A stretch of DNA of 64,000 bases from Methylobacterium nonmethylotrophicum (GTDB lineage Bacteria; Pseudomonadota; Alphaproteobacteria; Rhizobiales; Beijerinckiaceae): contig NZ_SRLB01000002.1 in assembly GCF_004745635.1 (NCBI RefSeq), forward strand, positions 62,001 through 126,000, written 5' to 3'. Under the pieces are notes generated by a model, which saw only the letters and a program-made list of their open reading frames with translations, searched no databases and had not been told where the DNA came from. Positions within the stretch are counted from its first letter, which is position 1. Each line of letters opens with the position of its first letter. The position numbers and the translations under genes were made by a program. Below are positions 54,523 to 63,443 of the stretch, in pieces.

Positions 54523-55287
54523 TCAGCGCGGCAGGCTGCGCCGTGTCCCGAGATCGAGGAGCGCGTCGTGGTGCAGCAGCATCACATCGGTCGCCGCCGC
54601 CAGCTTGCGGGCCGCGGGGGTGAAGCCGGCATTCGACACCACCGCCGCGCAATCGGCGCTCCAGTAGCTGCGGGCCGCCACCACCTCCTGCACCGCGCCG
54701 TTGCCGACCGGCTTCGCGTAGCGCTTGCACTGCACCACCAGCCGCAGCCCGTCGCGCTCCGCCACGACGTCGGCGCCCTGGTCGCCCGCCGCTTTGGTGG
54801 TGCGCGCCTCCCAGCCGGCCCGTTCGAGCAGGGCGGCACAGTAGCGCTCGTAGGCGAGGCCGTCCTCCGGCAGCGCCTCGGCCTCGTCGGGCGGCGCGAC
54901 GCTCAGGGACGCCGCCTCGACGATGGCGAGGATCTCGTCCCAGCGCGGCTCGATCAGGTCGCCGTAGCCCTCGGCCTCGAGCCGCGGCAGAACCGTGCGC
55001 TCGGCGAAGTAGCTGCGCTCGCGCAGCCAGCCGTCGAGGATCTCGTTGCCGTAGGGATCGACGTAGCTCTCCTGCCGGCGGCGCAGGGCCAGGGTCTCGC
55101 GGTGGCGGTGGGCAAGCGCCCGCACCCGGCGCCGGAAGCGGCCGCCGCGCCCGAGGCGGTGCACGACGAGCACCAGCGCCACGAGGCCGGCGGCGGCGAG
55201 CGCAGCCGGGCCGACCCACAGGCTCGCCAGGCCCCCGGCCACCACGGGCCAGAACAGGCGATCGGCGAGGCTGGAGGGGCGGGCCAT
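54523..55287 (-). CDS. Membrane-anchored Mrr-like restriction endonuclease-fold protein
   Basis: A 254-residue protein. Residues 10-43 hold one or two membrane helices, followed by a basic, coiled linker. The C-terminal domain (about 150-254) is of Mrr_cat type: D169 and D173 in GDQGADVVAE and Q-x-K at 186-188 (VVQCKRYAKP), then GAVQEVVAARSYW. This is the PD-(D/E)XK variant of Mrr proteins, which cut methylated or damaged DNA. No methylase is adjacent. ATG 55287 is picked because the membrane helix begins just after it. Confidence 0.85.
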   Translation of the reverse strand: MARPSSLADRLFWPVVAGGLASLWVGPAALAAAGLVALVLVVHRLGRGGRFRRRVRALAHRHRETLALRRRQESYVDPYGNEILDGWLRERSYFAERTVLPRLEAEGYGDLIEPRWDEILAIVEAASLSVAPPDEAEALPEDGLAYERYCAALLERAGWEARTTKAAGDQGADVVAERDGLRLVVQCKRYAKPVGNGAVQEVVAARSYWSADCAAVVSNAGFTPAARKLAAATDVMLLHHDALLDLGTRRSLPR

Positions 55288-55527
55288 CGGACGAGAACTC
55301 TGCGCCGCTTCCCGGGCGGCCGGATGCCGGCGACTCTCGCGGACCCGCCCTTGCCCCCGGCCTAAGGCTCCGCGGGACCCGGAGGCCATCCACAGCAGAA
55401 CGCGCTCGCGCGGCTCACGGGAGCGTGTCGAGGCAAGGCCTTCGCGGCGCTTGCGTTCGGGCATCTCCTCGGCCGATCCTGGCCGTTCGCAGGGGCCTCG
55501 TGCGGGCCGGCGCAGGAGAGTCCCCGG

Positions 55528-56322
55528 ATGAGATCACGCTTCGTCGCGCTTCTCGCCTGCCTGTTCGCCGCGGGAGCGGCCGGGCCGCCCGTCCGGGCCG
55601 GCGACGCCCCGGTCGAGGTCGACGTCGCGCTGGTCCTCGCCGTCGACGTCTCCCTGTCGATGACCGGCGACGAGCAGGCGGTGCAGCGCGAGGGCTACGT
55701 CGCGGCCTTCCGCAACCCGGCGGTGCATCAGGCGATCCGCCAGGGCATGGTCGGCCGCATCGCCGTCACCTACGTCGAATGGGCGGGGGTGGGCAACCAG
55801 CGGATCGTGGTGCCCTGGACGGTGATCTCCGGGCCCGGCGAGGCGGCCGGCTTCGCCGACAAGCTGGACCAGAGCCCGCCGCGGCGCTCGACCTGGACCT
55901 CGATCGCCAGCGCCATCGACTTCTCGGCCGGGCTCCTCGCCGGCAGCGGCTTCGAGGCGACGCGGCGGGTGATCGACGTCTCGGGCGACGGCCCGAACAA
56001 CCAGGGCCGCTCCGTCACCAAGGCGCGGGACGACGCCGTCCGGCAGGGCATCGTCATCAACGGGCTGCCGCTCATGATCCGCGAGCCGAGCGGGCCCTGG
56101 GACATCAAGGACCTCGACCTCTACTACCGCGACTGCGTCATCGGCGGCAGCGGCAGCTTCATGGTGCCGGTGCGCGAGCGCGACCAGTTCGCCGCAGCGA
56201 TTCGCACCAAGATCATCCGCGAGGTGGCGGGCCTGGAGACCGGCCCGCTGCTGCGCCGGACCCAGGGCGAGCCCCGGGCCAACTGCTTCATCGGCGAGCG
56301 CCCCAACCCGGACTGGGATTAG
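55528..56322 (+). CDS. DUF1194 (von Willebrand factor A-like) exported protein
   Basis: A 264-residue protein with a signal peptide (hydrophobic residues 5-18, cleavage near VRAG) and a VWA-like domain. The MIDAS metal site DVSLS is at residues 40-44, and VIDVSGDGPNNQG supplies the second conserved Asp. DUF1194 is common in alphaproteobacteria and has no assigned role; adhesion or protein assembly in the periplasm is likely. It converges on mucR. Confidence 0.9.
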   Translation: MRSRFVALLACLFAAGAAGPPVRAGDAPVEVDVALVLAVDVSLSMTGDEQAVQREGYVAAFRNPAVHQAIRQGMVGRIAVTYVEWAGVGNQRIVVPWTVISGPGEAAGFADKLDQSPPRRSTWTSIASAIDFSAGLLAGSGFEATRRVIDVSGDGPNNQGRSVTKARDDAVRQGIVINGLPLMIREPSGPWDIKDLDLYYRDCVIGGSGSFMVPVRERDQFAAAIRTKIIREVAGLETGPLLRRTQGEPRANCFIGERPNPDWD

Positions 56323-56389
56323 GGCCTCTCGCGCTTTCTACTTCAACGTGCATCGTGCGGAGGTCGTTCGGCTCGGGGCCGACCCGGCT

Positions 56390-56404
56390 CCGCCCGCGAG
56401 GCGG
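56390..56404. terminator. Possible bidirectional terminator between DUF1194 gene and mucR
   Basis: CCGCC-CGCGA-GGCGG forms a five-pair GC stem between two convergent genes and ends 5 bp before the mucR stop. There is no T-run, so it is weak evidence. Confidence 0.35.
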
Positions 56405-56409
56405 GCCCG

Positions 56410-56841
56410 TCAGCCCTCGCCGCCGCGCTGGGATTTACGCCGCTGCTGCCCCAGCCCCATGGTCTTGGCCAGTTCCGAGCGGGCGGCGGCGTAGTTCGGC
56501 GCCACCATCGGGTAGTCGGGCGACAGGTTCCAGCGCGCCCGGTACTCCTCGGGCGACAGGCCGTAGCGGGTGCGCAGGTGCCGCTTCAGCGACTTGAACT
56601 TCTTGCCGTCCTCGAGGCAGACGAGGTAGTCCGGCATGATCGATTTCTTGATCGGGACTGCCGGGGTGAGCGGCTCGGCCGGCTCCGCAGCCGCGCCGTT
56701 GCCGAGCCCGCCCAAAGCCGAATGGACCGAGGCGATCAGGCCCGGCAGCTCGGTGACCGGCACCGAGTTGTTGCTCACGAAAGCCGCCACGATGTCGGCG
56801 GCAAGCCCGATATGGTCCGTCGACGCTCCACTCTCACTCAT
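56410..56841 (-). CDS. mucR: MucR/Ros-family transcriptional regulator
   Basis: A 143-residue protein of standard MucR length with the prokaryotic zinc finger near residues 75-95 ([27 protein letters not shown] shortened: C75, H88) and the [13 protein letters not shown] block that follows in all MucR proteins. MucR proteins bind AT-rich DNA as H-NS-like silencers and regulate exopolysaccharide, motility and acquired genes. In this genome it could silence the AT-rich patches noted in this window (inference). ATG 56841 gives the family start MSES. Confidence 0.93.
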   Translation of the reverse strand: MSESGASTDHIGLAADIVAAFVSNNSVPVTELPGLIASVHSALGGLGNGAAAEPAEPLTPAVPIKKSIMPDYLVCLEDGKKFKSLKRHLRTRYGLSPEEYRARWNLSPDYPMVAPNYAAARSELAKTMGLGQQRRKSQRGGEG

Positions 56842-57503
56842 CACGCCGGCCCTCTGCTCAGGGTAGATCCGCAAGACGCTTAGACATTCCGGCCTCAGGA
56901 CTCGCATGCCGCAGGGCCGGTCTGTCTTTGCTTCCGGACGCAACTATGATGTCGGGGCCGATCTCGCAAGAGGAAAAAGAAGCGGCCGCCACCCTCCGTC
57001 AATCGCCGGCCGAAACTCTTGTTGAAGCCGGCTGTCGGTGTGGTTGTGCTGAGTTCACCGTTGGCGCCGGGACCGCCGAACTCGGACGCCCCGGAGCCGC
57101 GCACCCTATCCTCTTTGGCTTATGGCTCATGGAGGGGGCAGCACCTTTCGGACAAGCCCAAGAACATATGCCGTCCGGGCCCGATGCCCGGTAGCAGGAA
57201 ATGTTGGTGCGGCAGCAACCGTTAGATAGTGAAACGCCTGACGATGGTTATCGATACATAAACCACGCTCCAATTCCATCACGCGCCAACCCATTGACCA
57301 CAACCGGCATTCTGGTGGCAAGGAGTTCGTGGACAGACAGCTCCCGGCCTGCTCGGAGAGTAACAAATGTTATCCTGGAGGCGGTTCCCGCCAATGACCC
57401 AGGCCTTCTTCTGATACCCGGCGCGGAGACACAGCGGCAGCCGGCCGTCGGACCTAGGAGAGATGGGAGGGCCATCCCGCCTCGTGGCCGGTTTGCGGCC
57501 CGG
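56842..57503. other. Intergenic region upstream of mucR, no gene recognised
   Basis: The 662 bp between the mucR start and the cyclase stop has mixed composition and only unsupported open frames on both strands. The part next to mucR (56842-56960) presumably holds its promoter. No repeat shared with other parts of the window was found. Confidence 0.45.
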
Positions 57504-58664
57504 TCAGGCGGCCGCGCGGGCGGCGCGCGGGGCCTGCTCGAGGGCGGCGACCGCCAGGACCTGGTCGCGCCCGCGCACGGCGTGCTCGCCGAGGGGGCGC
57601 GCCCGCACGCCGTCCGGCAGCCGCGGGAGCTTGGCGAGTAGGTCGCCGGAGATCAGCAGCGGCGCGTCGAGGGTGCGGCACAGGGCTTCGAGCCGCGCCG
57701 TGACGTTCACCGCATCGCCGAAATACGCGATCTTGTGCCGGTCGACCCCGACCTCGGCGGTGACGACCGGCCCGCCATGCAGGGCGGCACGGATGCGCGG
57801 CACGGCGCCGAACCGCTCCTGCCAGGCCGCCGCGTCCCGCGCCAGGCTCTCCTGGATCGCCAGCACGCAGGCGACGCAGCGGGCGTCCTGGAGGCCGCGG
57901 GCCATCGGCCAGGTGATCATCGCCATGTCGCCGATGAAGTCGTCGGTCGATCCCTGCCAGCGCCGCACCGGCTCGGCGAGCGTCGCGAAGACGGCGCCGA
58001 GGAAGGCCTGCGTCCTGAGGGCGCCGTGCGTCTCCGCGTAGGCGGTCGAGCCGACGACGTCGACGAACAGGAAGATGCGCTCCTCCTCGACTGGGCGATG
58101 GTAGCGGCCGATTAGCAGGTTGACGAAGACCTCGGCGCCGATGAGGTCGCGCATCCGCACCACGAACACGAGAAGCGCCGAGACCGCCAGCGCGTAGACC
58201 AGAACCCGCAGCGAGGGCACCACCGCCTCGGCGAAGGGCTCCGGGCTCAAGCCGGTGCTCCAGACGATGACGCCCCCGGTGGCGTGCCCGAGGGTGATCA
58301 TCCCGACATAGGCCAGTTCGGCGATCGGCACGTACAGGAAGGTCGGCAGGCGGCGCAGGCGCGCCTGCAGGCGCGGCAGCAGGGTGCCGCGCTCCATCAG
58401 CAGCGCGCAGGCGCCGATGAAGAAGCCGTGGATCGCCGCCACCAGCGGGATGCCGTTCTGGAACAGCGCGTCGTAGAGCAGCCCGGCCCCGGCGCTCAGG
58501 AGCAGGATGCCGATCCAGAACCAGGCGTGCTGGGGCAGCGGCAGCCGGATCGTCCGCCAGGACGCGGCGAGGCGCGCCGGCAGGCCGGCCCGTGCCGGCT
58601 CCGCCGGAGCGCTGCGGTCGACGGGGCCGGCTGCGGGCACGGTGGTGGTCTCCTGGGCCGGCAC
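57504..58664 (-). CDS. Membrane-bound class III adenylate/guanylate cyclase
   Basis: A 386-residue protein with about four N-terminal membrane segments (residues 46-170) and a class III cyclase domain (195-345). The two metal aspartates are D202 (LFVDVVGSTAYAE) and D246 (DDFIGDMAM). Substrate and transition-state residues appear as K311, D317, N320 and R324 in HKIAYFGDAVNVTARLE. The lysine and aspartate favour ATP, so cAMP is the likely product. The signal it senses is unknown. Confidence 0.92.
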   Translation of the reverse strand: MPAQETTTVPAAGPVDRSAPAEPARAGLPARLAASWRTIRLPLPQHAWFWIGILLLSAGAGLLYDALFQNGIPLVAAIHGFFIGACALLMERGTLLPRLQARLRRLPTFLYVPIAELAYVGMITLGHATGGVIVWSTGLSPEPFAEAVVPSLRVLVYALAVSALLVFVVRMRDLIGAEVFVNLLIGRYHRPVEEERIFLFVDVVGSTAYAETHGALRTQAFLGAVFATLAEPVRRWQGSTDDFIGDMAMITWPMARGLQDARCVACVLAIQESLARDAAAWQERFGAVPRIRAALHGGPVVTAEVGVDRHKIAYFGDAVNVTARLEALCRTLDAPLLISGDLLAKLPRLPDGVRARPLGEHAVRGRDQVLAVAALEQAPRAARAAA

Positions 58665-58907
58665 GGCTCGGGTCCCGGCTCGCGGCGCGCCGGTCAGTTC
58701 AGCCGCGATTCACGCCGTTTTGAGGGCATCGGGCGACCGGTGCGGGCCGGCCTGCGACGCCTCGGCCGGACGAGCCGCCAGCGGAACGGCGGCACCCGAC
58801 CCGTCGCCGCTCGACTTGCCGGCGGTCGACTTGCCGGCGCCTGCGGAACCCTCGGCTTGACCATGGCGTTCTTCAGCACGATTGAATGCTCAAGACTGGA
58901 GACGACC

Positions 58908-59141
58908 ATGTCTGTCCGCCTCGCCACCCTCGCCACCCTGGCGGCTCTCGTGACGGTCCCGGCCCTCGCCGAGGATGTGACGGTGATCCGGCGCGATTCC
59001 GCCCCGGTCGAGCGCAGCACCGTGATCGAGAAGCGCTCGGTCGAGTCGACCGGCTCGGTCGGCGGCTGCGAGACCAAGACGGTCAAGAAGACCAACGAGT
59101 ACGGTGACAGCAAGACGGTCCGCAGCGAGCGCTGCGACTGA
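58908..59141 (+). CDS. Small exported protein, uncharacterised
   Basis: A 77-residue protein with a clear signal peptide (VRLATLATLAALVTVPALA, cleavage after residue 20). The mature part is rich in charged residues and Ser/Thr, with two cysteines (GGCETKT and the C-terminal ERCD) that may form a disulfide. It starts at ATG 58908 after GGAGA and is followed by a strong terminator. Function unknown. Confidence 0.75.
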   Translation: MSVRLATLATLAALVTVPALAEDVTVIRRDSAPVERSTVIEKRSVESTGSVGGCETKTVKKTNEYGDSKTVRSERCD

Positions 59142-59154
59142 CCTGACGCTCAAC

Positions 59155-59179
59155 GGGGCGGCCCGGCGAGGGCCGCCCC
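59155..59179. terminator. Strong hairpin terminator between convergent genes
   Basis: GGGGCGGCCC-GGCGA-GGGCCGCCCC is a perfect ten-pair stem with a five-base loop, placed between the small exported protein gene and the EF-hand gene that face each other. It probably ends transcription from both sides, although the T-run is short. Confidence 0.75.
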
Positions 59180-59206
59180 TCCACCATCGCTACACAGACA
59201 GCCTCC

Positions 59207-59629
59207 TCACTTCAGCAGCCGCGCCAGGGCCTTGCCGGCCGGACTGCGCATCTCCTTGGCGTCGAGGGTGCCATCGTTGTCCGGATCGGCGAGCTTGAAG
59301 CGGGCCTCGACCAGGGCGAGGTACTCGTCCTTGGTGAGGGTGCCGTCGTTGTCCGGATCGGCCTGCTTCATGTCCTTGCGGCTGACGCGGCCCTGAAGCT
59401 CCTTGGTGTCCAGGGTGCCGTCGGCATCCTTCTCGAGCCTGTCGAACACCGCACCGGCCGCGGCCTTGGCCTCGGCGAGGTCGACGGTGCCGTCCGAGTC
59501 GGTATCGACCGCCGCGATGGTCCGGTCGCCTCTCGGCTTGGCCTCGGCCGACGCCGGCAGCGCCAGAGGTGCCGCCGCCAGGGCGGCGATGAGGAGGGTC
59601 CGGGTCGGGCTCTTGGGTGTCGGGCTCAT
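59207..59629 (-). CDS. Exported EF-hand calcium-binding protein
   Basis: A 140-residue protein with a signal peptide (TLLIAALAAAPLALPASA, cleavage near residue 30). It has four EF-hand loops: DTDSDGTVDLAE (42-53), EKDADGTLDTKE (66-77, first ligand is Glu instead of Asp), DPDNDGTLTKDE (91-102) and DPDNDGTLDAKE (115-126). It should bind calcium, or lanthanides, in the periplasm. Given that methylotrophs handle lanthanides, metal selectivity is worth testing. Confidence 0.9.
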   Translation of the reverse strand: MSPTPKSPTRTLLIAALAAAPLALPASAEAKPRGDRTIAAVDTDSDGTVDLAEAKAAAGAVFDRLEKDADGTLDTKELQGRVSRKDMKQADPDNDGTLTKDEYLALVEARFKLADPDNDGTLDAKEMRSPAGKALARLLK

Positions 59630-59769
59630 GCGTGAAGTCTCCGGTGCGCGACAGGGGCGCCCGACCCTGGCGGGGGGCGACCCGGGATGATCCGTCGGCC
59701 GGATACCTAGCCGGGCGCCGAAGCTTTGCAACCCTGTCTGACGCAGGGGAGGCGTGAGGCCTCGCGGCC

Positions 59770-61092
59770 TCAGGCCTCGACCCGCTCGGCAAGGATCTTG
59801 TCGACCCGGCGGCCATCCATGTCGACGACCTCGAAGCGCCAGCCGCTGCGCTCGAATCCGTCGCCGGCGGTGGGGATGCGGCCGAGCTGGTAGATCACGA
59901 AGCCGGCCAGCGTCGAGAAGTCGTCGGTGTCGGGCCGCTCGGTGAAGCCGAGGCGCTCGAAGGCGTCGACCGCCGGCATCATCCCGTCGATCAGCAGCGA
60001 GCCGTCCTGGCGCTCGACCACCATCGGCTCCTCGTCGTCGGTCTCCGGGATGTCGCCGGCGATCGCCTCGAGGAGGTCGGTCTGGGTGACGATGCCCTCC
60101 AGGCTGCCATACTCGTCGACGACGATCGCCATCCGGACGGGCTTGGCCTTGAAGGTCTCGAGCACCCGCAGGATCGGCATCGCCTCGTGGACGACGATCG
60201 GCTCGCGGATGATCGCGTCGACGCTGATCGGTGCCCCATCGAGGAGCTGGTTGAGCACGTCCTGCTTGCGCAGCACGCCGACGATCTCGTGGATCTCGCC
60301 CCGGCTCGCCACCAGTTGCTCGTGCCGGCAGGCGCGGATCGTCTCCAGCACCGCCTCGCGCGGGTCCTCGACGTCGATCCAGTCGACCTCGTGGCGCGGG
60401 GTCATGATGTCCCGCACCCGGCGCTCGCCGATGCCGAAGATGCGCTGCACCGCCTCCTGCTGGGCCTCCTGGATCAGGCCGGCCTCCTGGCTCGCCGCCA
60501 CCAGGAGCGAGAGTTCGGCGGTGGAGTGCAGCGCGCCCTCGCCCGAGCCGGGCTGCAGGCCGCACAGGCGCAGCACGCCGTTGCCGAGGCCGTTGAGGAA
60601 GGAGATCGCCGGGCGGAAGACCAGCAGGAACAGGCGCAGCGGCCGCACGATGGCGAGCGCCGTGCGCTCGCTGCGCTGGAGCGCCAGGCTCTTGGGCGCC
60701 AGTTCGCCCAGCACGATGTGCAGCGCGGTGATGATCACGAAGGAGAGCACCACCGCGATGGCGTGGGCGCCGAGATTGCCCACGCCCTGCGGCAGCCACG
60801 ACAGGACCGGCTCGATCAGGTGGGCCAGGGCCGGCTCGCCGACCCAGCCGAGCGCCAGGGACGAGATGGTGATGCCGAGCTGCGTCGCCGCGAGATGCGA
60901 ATCCAGGCTCTCGACCGCGCGCTGCAACGCGCCGGCATTGGCCCGCTTCTCGGCCACGAGCTCCTGGACCCGGCTGCGCCGCACCGCCACGAGGGCGAAT
61001 TCGGCCGCGACGAAGAACCCGTTCGCGAAGACCAGGAACACGATGGCGAACAGGCCGAGGCCCGTCCCCCAAGGACTGTCGGAGAAAATCAC
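59770..61092 (-). CDS. Hemolysin-like CNNM/CorC-family transporter (CBS domains)
   Basis: A 440-residue protein with DUF21/CNNM membrane domain (about 1-200, with [21 protein letters not shown] and [20 protein letters not shown]). A CBS pair follows ([20 protein letters not shown] to [24 protein letters not shown]), then the CorC_HlyC domain at the C-terminus. The family exports Mg or Co. Start GTG 61092 sits 3 bp after GGAGG; no ATG is available in a better place. Confidence 0.9.
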   Translation of the reverse strand: MIFSDSPWGTGLGLFAIVFLVFANGFFVAAEFALVAVRRSRVQELVAEKRANAGALQRAVESLDSHLAATQLGITISSLALGWVGEPALAHLIEPVLSWLPQGVGNLGAHAIAVVLSFVIITALHIVLGELAPKSLALQRSERTALAIVRPLRLFLLVFRPAISFLNGLGNGVLRLCGLQPGSGEGALHSTAELSLLVAASQEAGLIQEAQQEAVQRIFGIGERRVRDIMTPRHEVDWIDVEDPREAVLETIRACRHEQLVASRGEIHEIVGVLRKQDVLNQLLDGAPISVDAIIREPIVVHEAMPILRVLETFKAKPVRMAIVVDEYGSLEGIVTQTDLLEAIAGDIPETDDEEPMVVERQDGSLLIDGMMPAVDAFERLGFTERPDTDDFSTLAGFVIYQLGRIPTAGDGFERSGWRFEVVDMDGRRVDKILAERVEA

Positions 61093-61359
61093 CGCCTCCC
61101 GTGGCGCGACCGGCCGCTCCCGGGGCGGGGCGCGGCCGGCTCCCTCATAGCAAGTCTGCCCCCCGGAGCCTATCCGCCAGACGCCCGCCCGGCCGGTCCT
61201 CCACGGCCGATGCCGCCGGGTCAGACGGCAGGGCACGGCTCTCCCGCATTGCAACATCTGGCCTCGTCCGGCGGTTTCATGCTAGGCGCGCCGGAAAATC
61301 CTGCGCCGGCTCGCGTTTTGCCGAATGGCGCCCCACGACCGAAAGACCCGACGATCATC

Positions 61360-62961
61360 ATGGCGAGCGACCTCTCCCGCATCTCCCGCGCGCTCCTCTC
61401 CGTCTCCGACAAGACCGGGCTGGTGGAGTTCGCGCGTGCCCTCGCGGCCCGCGGCGTGACGCTGGTCTCCACCGGCGGCACACACCGGGCGCTCACCGAG
61501 GCGGGGCTGGCGGTGACCGAGGTCTCCGATCTCACGGGCTTCCCCGAGATGATGGACGGGCGGGTCAAGACGCTGCATCCCGGCGTGCACGGAGGGCTCC
61601 TCGCCATCCGCGACAACCCCGAGCACCAGGCGGCGATGCTCGCCCACGGCATCGCGGCGATCGACCTCCTCGTCGTCAACCTCTATCCCTTCGAGGCGAC
61701 GCTGGCGGCCGGCAAGCCGGCGGACGACTGCATCGAGAACATCGACATCGGCGGGCCGGCGATGATCCGGGCGGCGGCCAAGAACCACGAGGACGTCGCG
61801 GTGGTGGTCGACGTCGCCGACTACGCGACGGTGCTCGCCGACCTCGACGCCCATGACGGCGCCGTGACCCGGGCGACCCGCCGGCGCCTGGCCCAGAAGG
61901 CCTATGCCCGCACCGCCTCGTACGACGCCGCCATCGCGACCTGGCTCGCCGGCGAGATCGAGGCGGCGCCCGAGGCCCAGACCTTCCAGGCGTTGGGAGG
62001 AACGCTGGCCCAGGGGCTGCGCTACGGCGAGAACCCGCACATGAAGGCCGCGTTCTACCGCACCGCCGGCGCCGCCCGGCCGGGCGTCGCGACCGCGCGC
62101 CAGCTCCAGGGCAAGGAGCTGTCCTACAACAACCTCAACGACACGGACGCCGCCTACGAGGCGGTGAGCGAGTTCGACCCCGCCCGCACGGCCGCCGTGG
62201 TCATCGTCAAGCACGCCAACCCCTGCGGCGTCGCGGAAGGATCAAGCCTGCTCGCCGCCTACGAGCGGGCTTTGCGCTGCGACCCGGTCTCGGCCTTCGG
62301 CGGCATCGTGGCGCTCAACCGGACGCTCGACGCCGAGGCGGCCCGGAAGATCGTGGAGATCTTCACGGAGGTGATCATCGCGCCGGACGCCACCGAGGAG
62401 GCGGTCGCGATCGTGGCGGGGAAGAAGAACCTGCGCCTCCTCACCGCCGGCGGGATCGCCGATCCCCGTGCGCCGGGCCAGGCCTTCCGTACGGTGGCGG
62501 GCGGCTTCCTGGTGCAGGACCGGGACAACGCCGTGGTCGACGACATGCCGCTCAAGGTCGTGACCAAGCGCGCTCCGACCGAGGCCGAATTGTCGGACCT
62601 GCGCTTCGCCTTCCGGGTCGCCAAGCACGTGAAGTCGAACGCGATCGTGTACGCCAAGGACGGCGCCACGGTCGGCATCGGCGCCGGTCAGATGTCGCGG
62701 GTCGATTCCTCGCGCATCGCCGCCTGGAAGGCGGCCGAAGCCGCGAAGGCCGCAGGGCTGCCCGAGAGCCTCGCCCGCGGCGCGGTGGTGGCCTCGGACG
62801 CATTCTTCCCCTTCGCCGATGGCCTGCTCGCGGCGGCCGAGGCCGGTGCGACCGCGGTGATCCAGCCCGGCGGCTCGATGCGCGACGACGAGGTGATCCG
62901 CGCCGCCGACGAGGCCGGCCTCGCCATGGTGCTCACCGGCCACCGCCACTTCCGGCACTAA
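61360..62961 (+). CDS. purH: Bifunctional AICAR transformylase/IMP cyclohydrolase
   Basis: A 533-residue PurH. The N-terminal IMP cyclohydrolase domain (about 1-200) contains [28 protein letters not shown] and [14 protein letters not shown]. The transformylase domain has [26 protein letters not shown] and the C-terminal [27 protein letters not shown] and HRHFRH end. It performs the last two steps of purine synthesis in the cytoplasm. The long open frame upstream of ATG 61360 is not part of the gene. Confidence 0.97.
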   Translation: MASDLSRISRALLSVSDKTGLVEFARALAARGVTLVSTGGTHRALTEAGLAVTEVSDLTGFPEMMDGRVKTLHPGVHGGLLAIRDNPEHQAAMLAHGIAAIDLLVVNLYPFEATLAAGKPADDCIENIDIGGPAMIRAAAKNHEDVAVVVDVADYATVLADLDAHDGAVTRATRRRLAQKAYARTASYDAAIATWLAGEIEAAPEAQTFQALGGTLAQGLRYGENPHMKAAFYRTAGAARPGVATARQLQGKELSYNNLNDTDAAYEAVSEFDPARTAAVVIVKHANPCGVAEGSSLLAAYERALRCDPVSAFGGIVALNRTLDAEAARKIVEIFTEVIIAPDATEEAVAIVAGKKNLRLLTAGGIADPRAPGQAFRTVAGGFLVQDRDNAVVDDMPLKVVTKRAPTEAELSDLRFAFRVAKHVKSNAIVYAKDGATVGIGAGQMSRVDSSRIAAWKAAEAAKAAGLPESLARGAVVASDAFFPFADGLLAAAEAGATAVIQPGGSMRDDEVIRAADEAGLAMVLTGHRHFRH

Positions 62962-63071
62962 AGAGCCCGGCGGCGTAGGATGGGCCGTTCAGCTGTGGCC
63001 TGTTCTCACGCCGATTTCTCGTGCGGCTTACCCCTGATCCACTCGTATAAAAATAAGAATAAAGCGCTCCT

Positions 63072-63084
63072 CCCCTCTCCCGTG
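63072..63084 (+). repeat. Partial copy of CCCCTCTCCC intergenic palindrome
   Basis: CCCCTCTCCCGTG matches the left end of the element at 13519-13696 exactly, but the pairing half is missing and unrelated sequence follows. It is a truncated remnant in the 226 bp between purH and the next gene. Confidence 0.55.
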
Positions 63085-63187
63085 GTCTAATCTCACTGGA
63101 GCAGACCAGGCGGAATTCGGGTCATCCGAGGGTTTGGCGCTTCGACAGCAACGCCCGATGGCGTTGCTCGGTCAGGCGCGCGTTCCG

Positions 63188-63382
63188 TCACACCCTGATG
63201 TCGAGCACCTGCCCCTGCCCCGGCGGGGCCGGGGCGGTCGCGGCCTGGGCCACCAGCCCGGCGACGTCGCGCTCGGCATCGAGCTGGCGGCGGACCGCAA
63301 GGGTCGCGATCTGCTGGCTGAAGGCGGCGCCCTGGAGCGTCGCGGCGCCGGCGGCGAGGGAGGCGGTGTCGAGGGCGGTCAT
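63188..63382 (-). CDS. Small YjfB-like putative motility protein
   Basis: A 64-residue protein with the pattern of the YjfB family: LDTASLAAGAATLQGAAFSQ at the N-terminus, a central helix (QIATLAVRRQLDAERD) and the C-terminal PPGQGQVLDIRV. These proteins are short, soluble and often found in flagellated bacteria, with a proposed motility role that is not well defined. It lies 61 bp downstream of the IalB-like gene. Confidence 0.75.
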   Translation of the reverse strand: MTALDTASLAAGAATLQGAAFSQQIATLAVRRQLDAERDVAGLVAQAATAPAPPGQGQVLDIRV

Positions 63383-63443
63383 GACGACAGCCTCGCCGAA
63401 AAGCCTGAGCGGTTCGTAAAGACGGTCCTCGGCCCCGGCATCG

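Noticed and set aside
56928..57194. Small + strand open frame upstream of mucR
   Set aside because: It overlaps the expected mucR promoter region and shows no recognisable features.
60187..61359. N-terminal extension of the purH frame by about 390 codons
   Set aside because: The extension is antisense to the CNNM-family gene and PurH homology begins exactly at ATG 61360.
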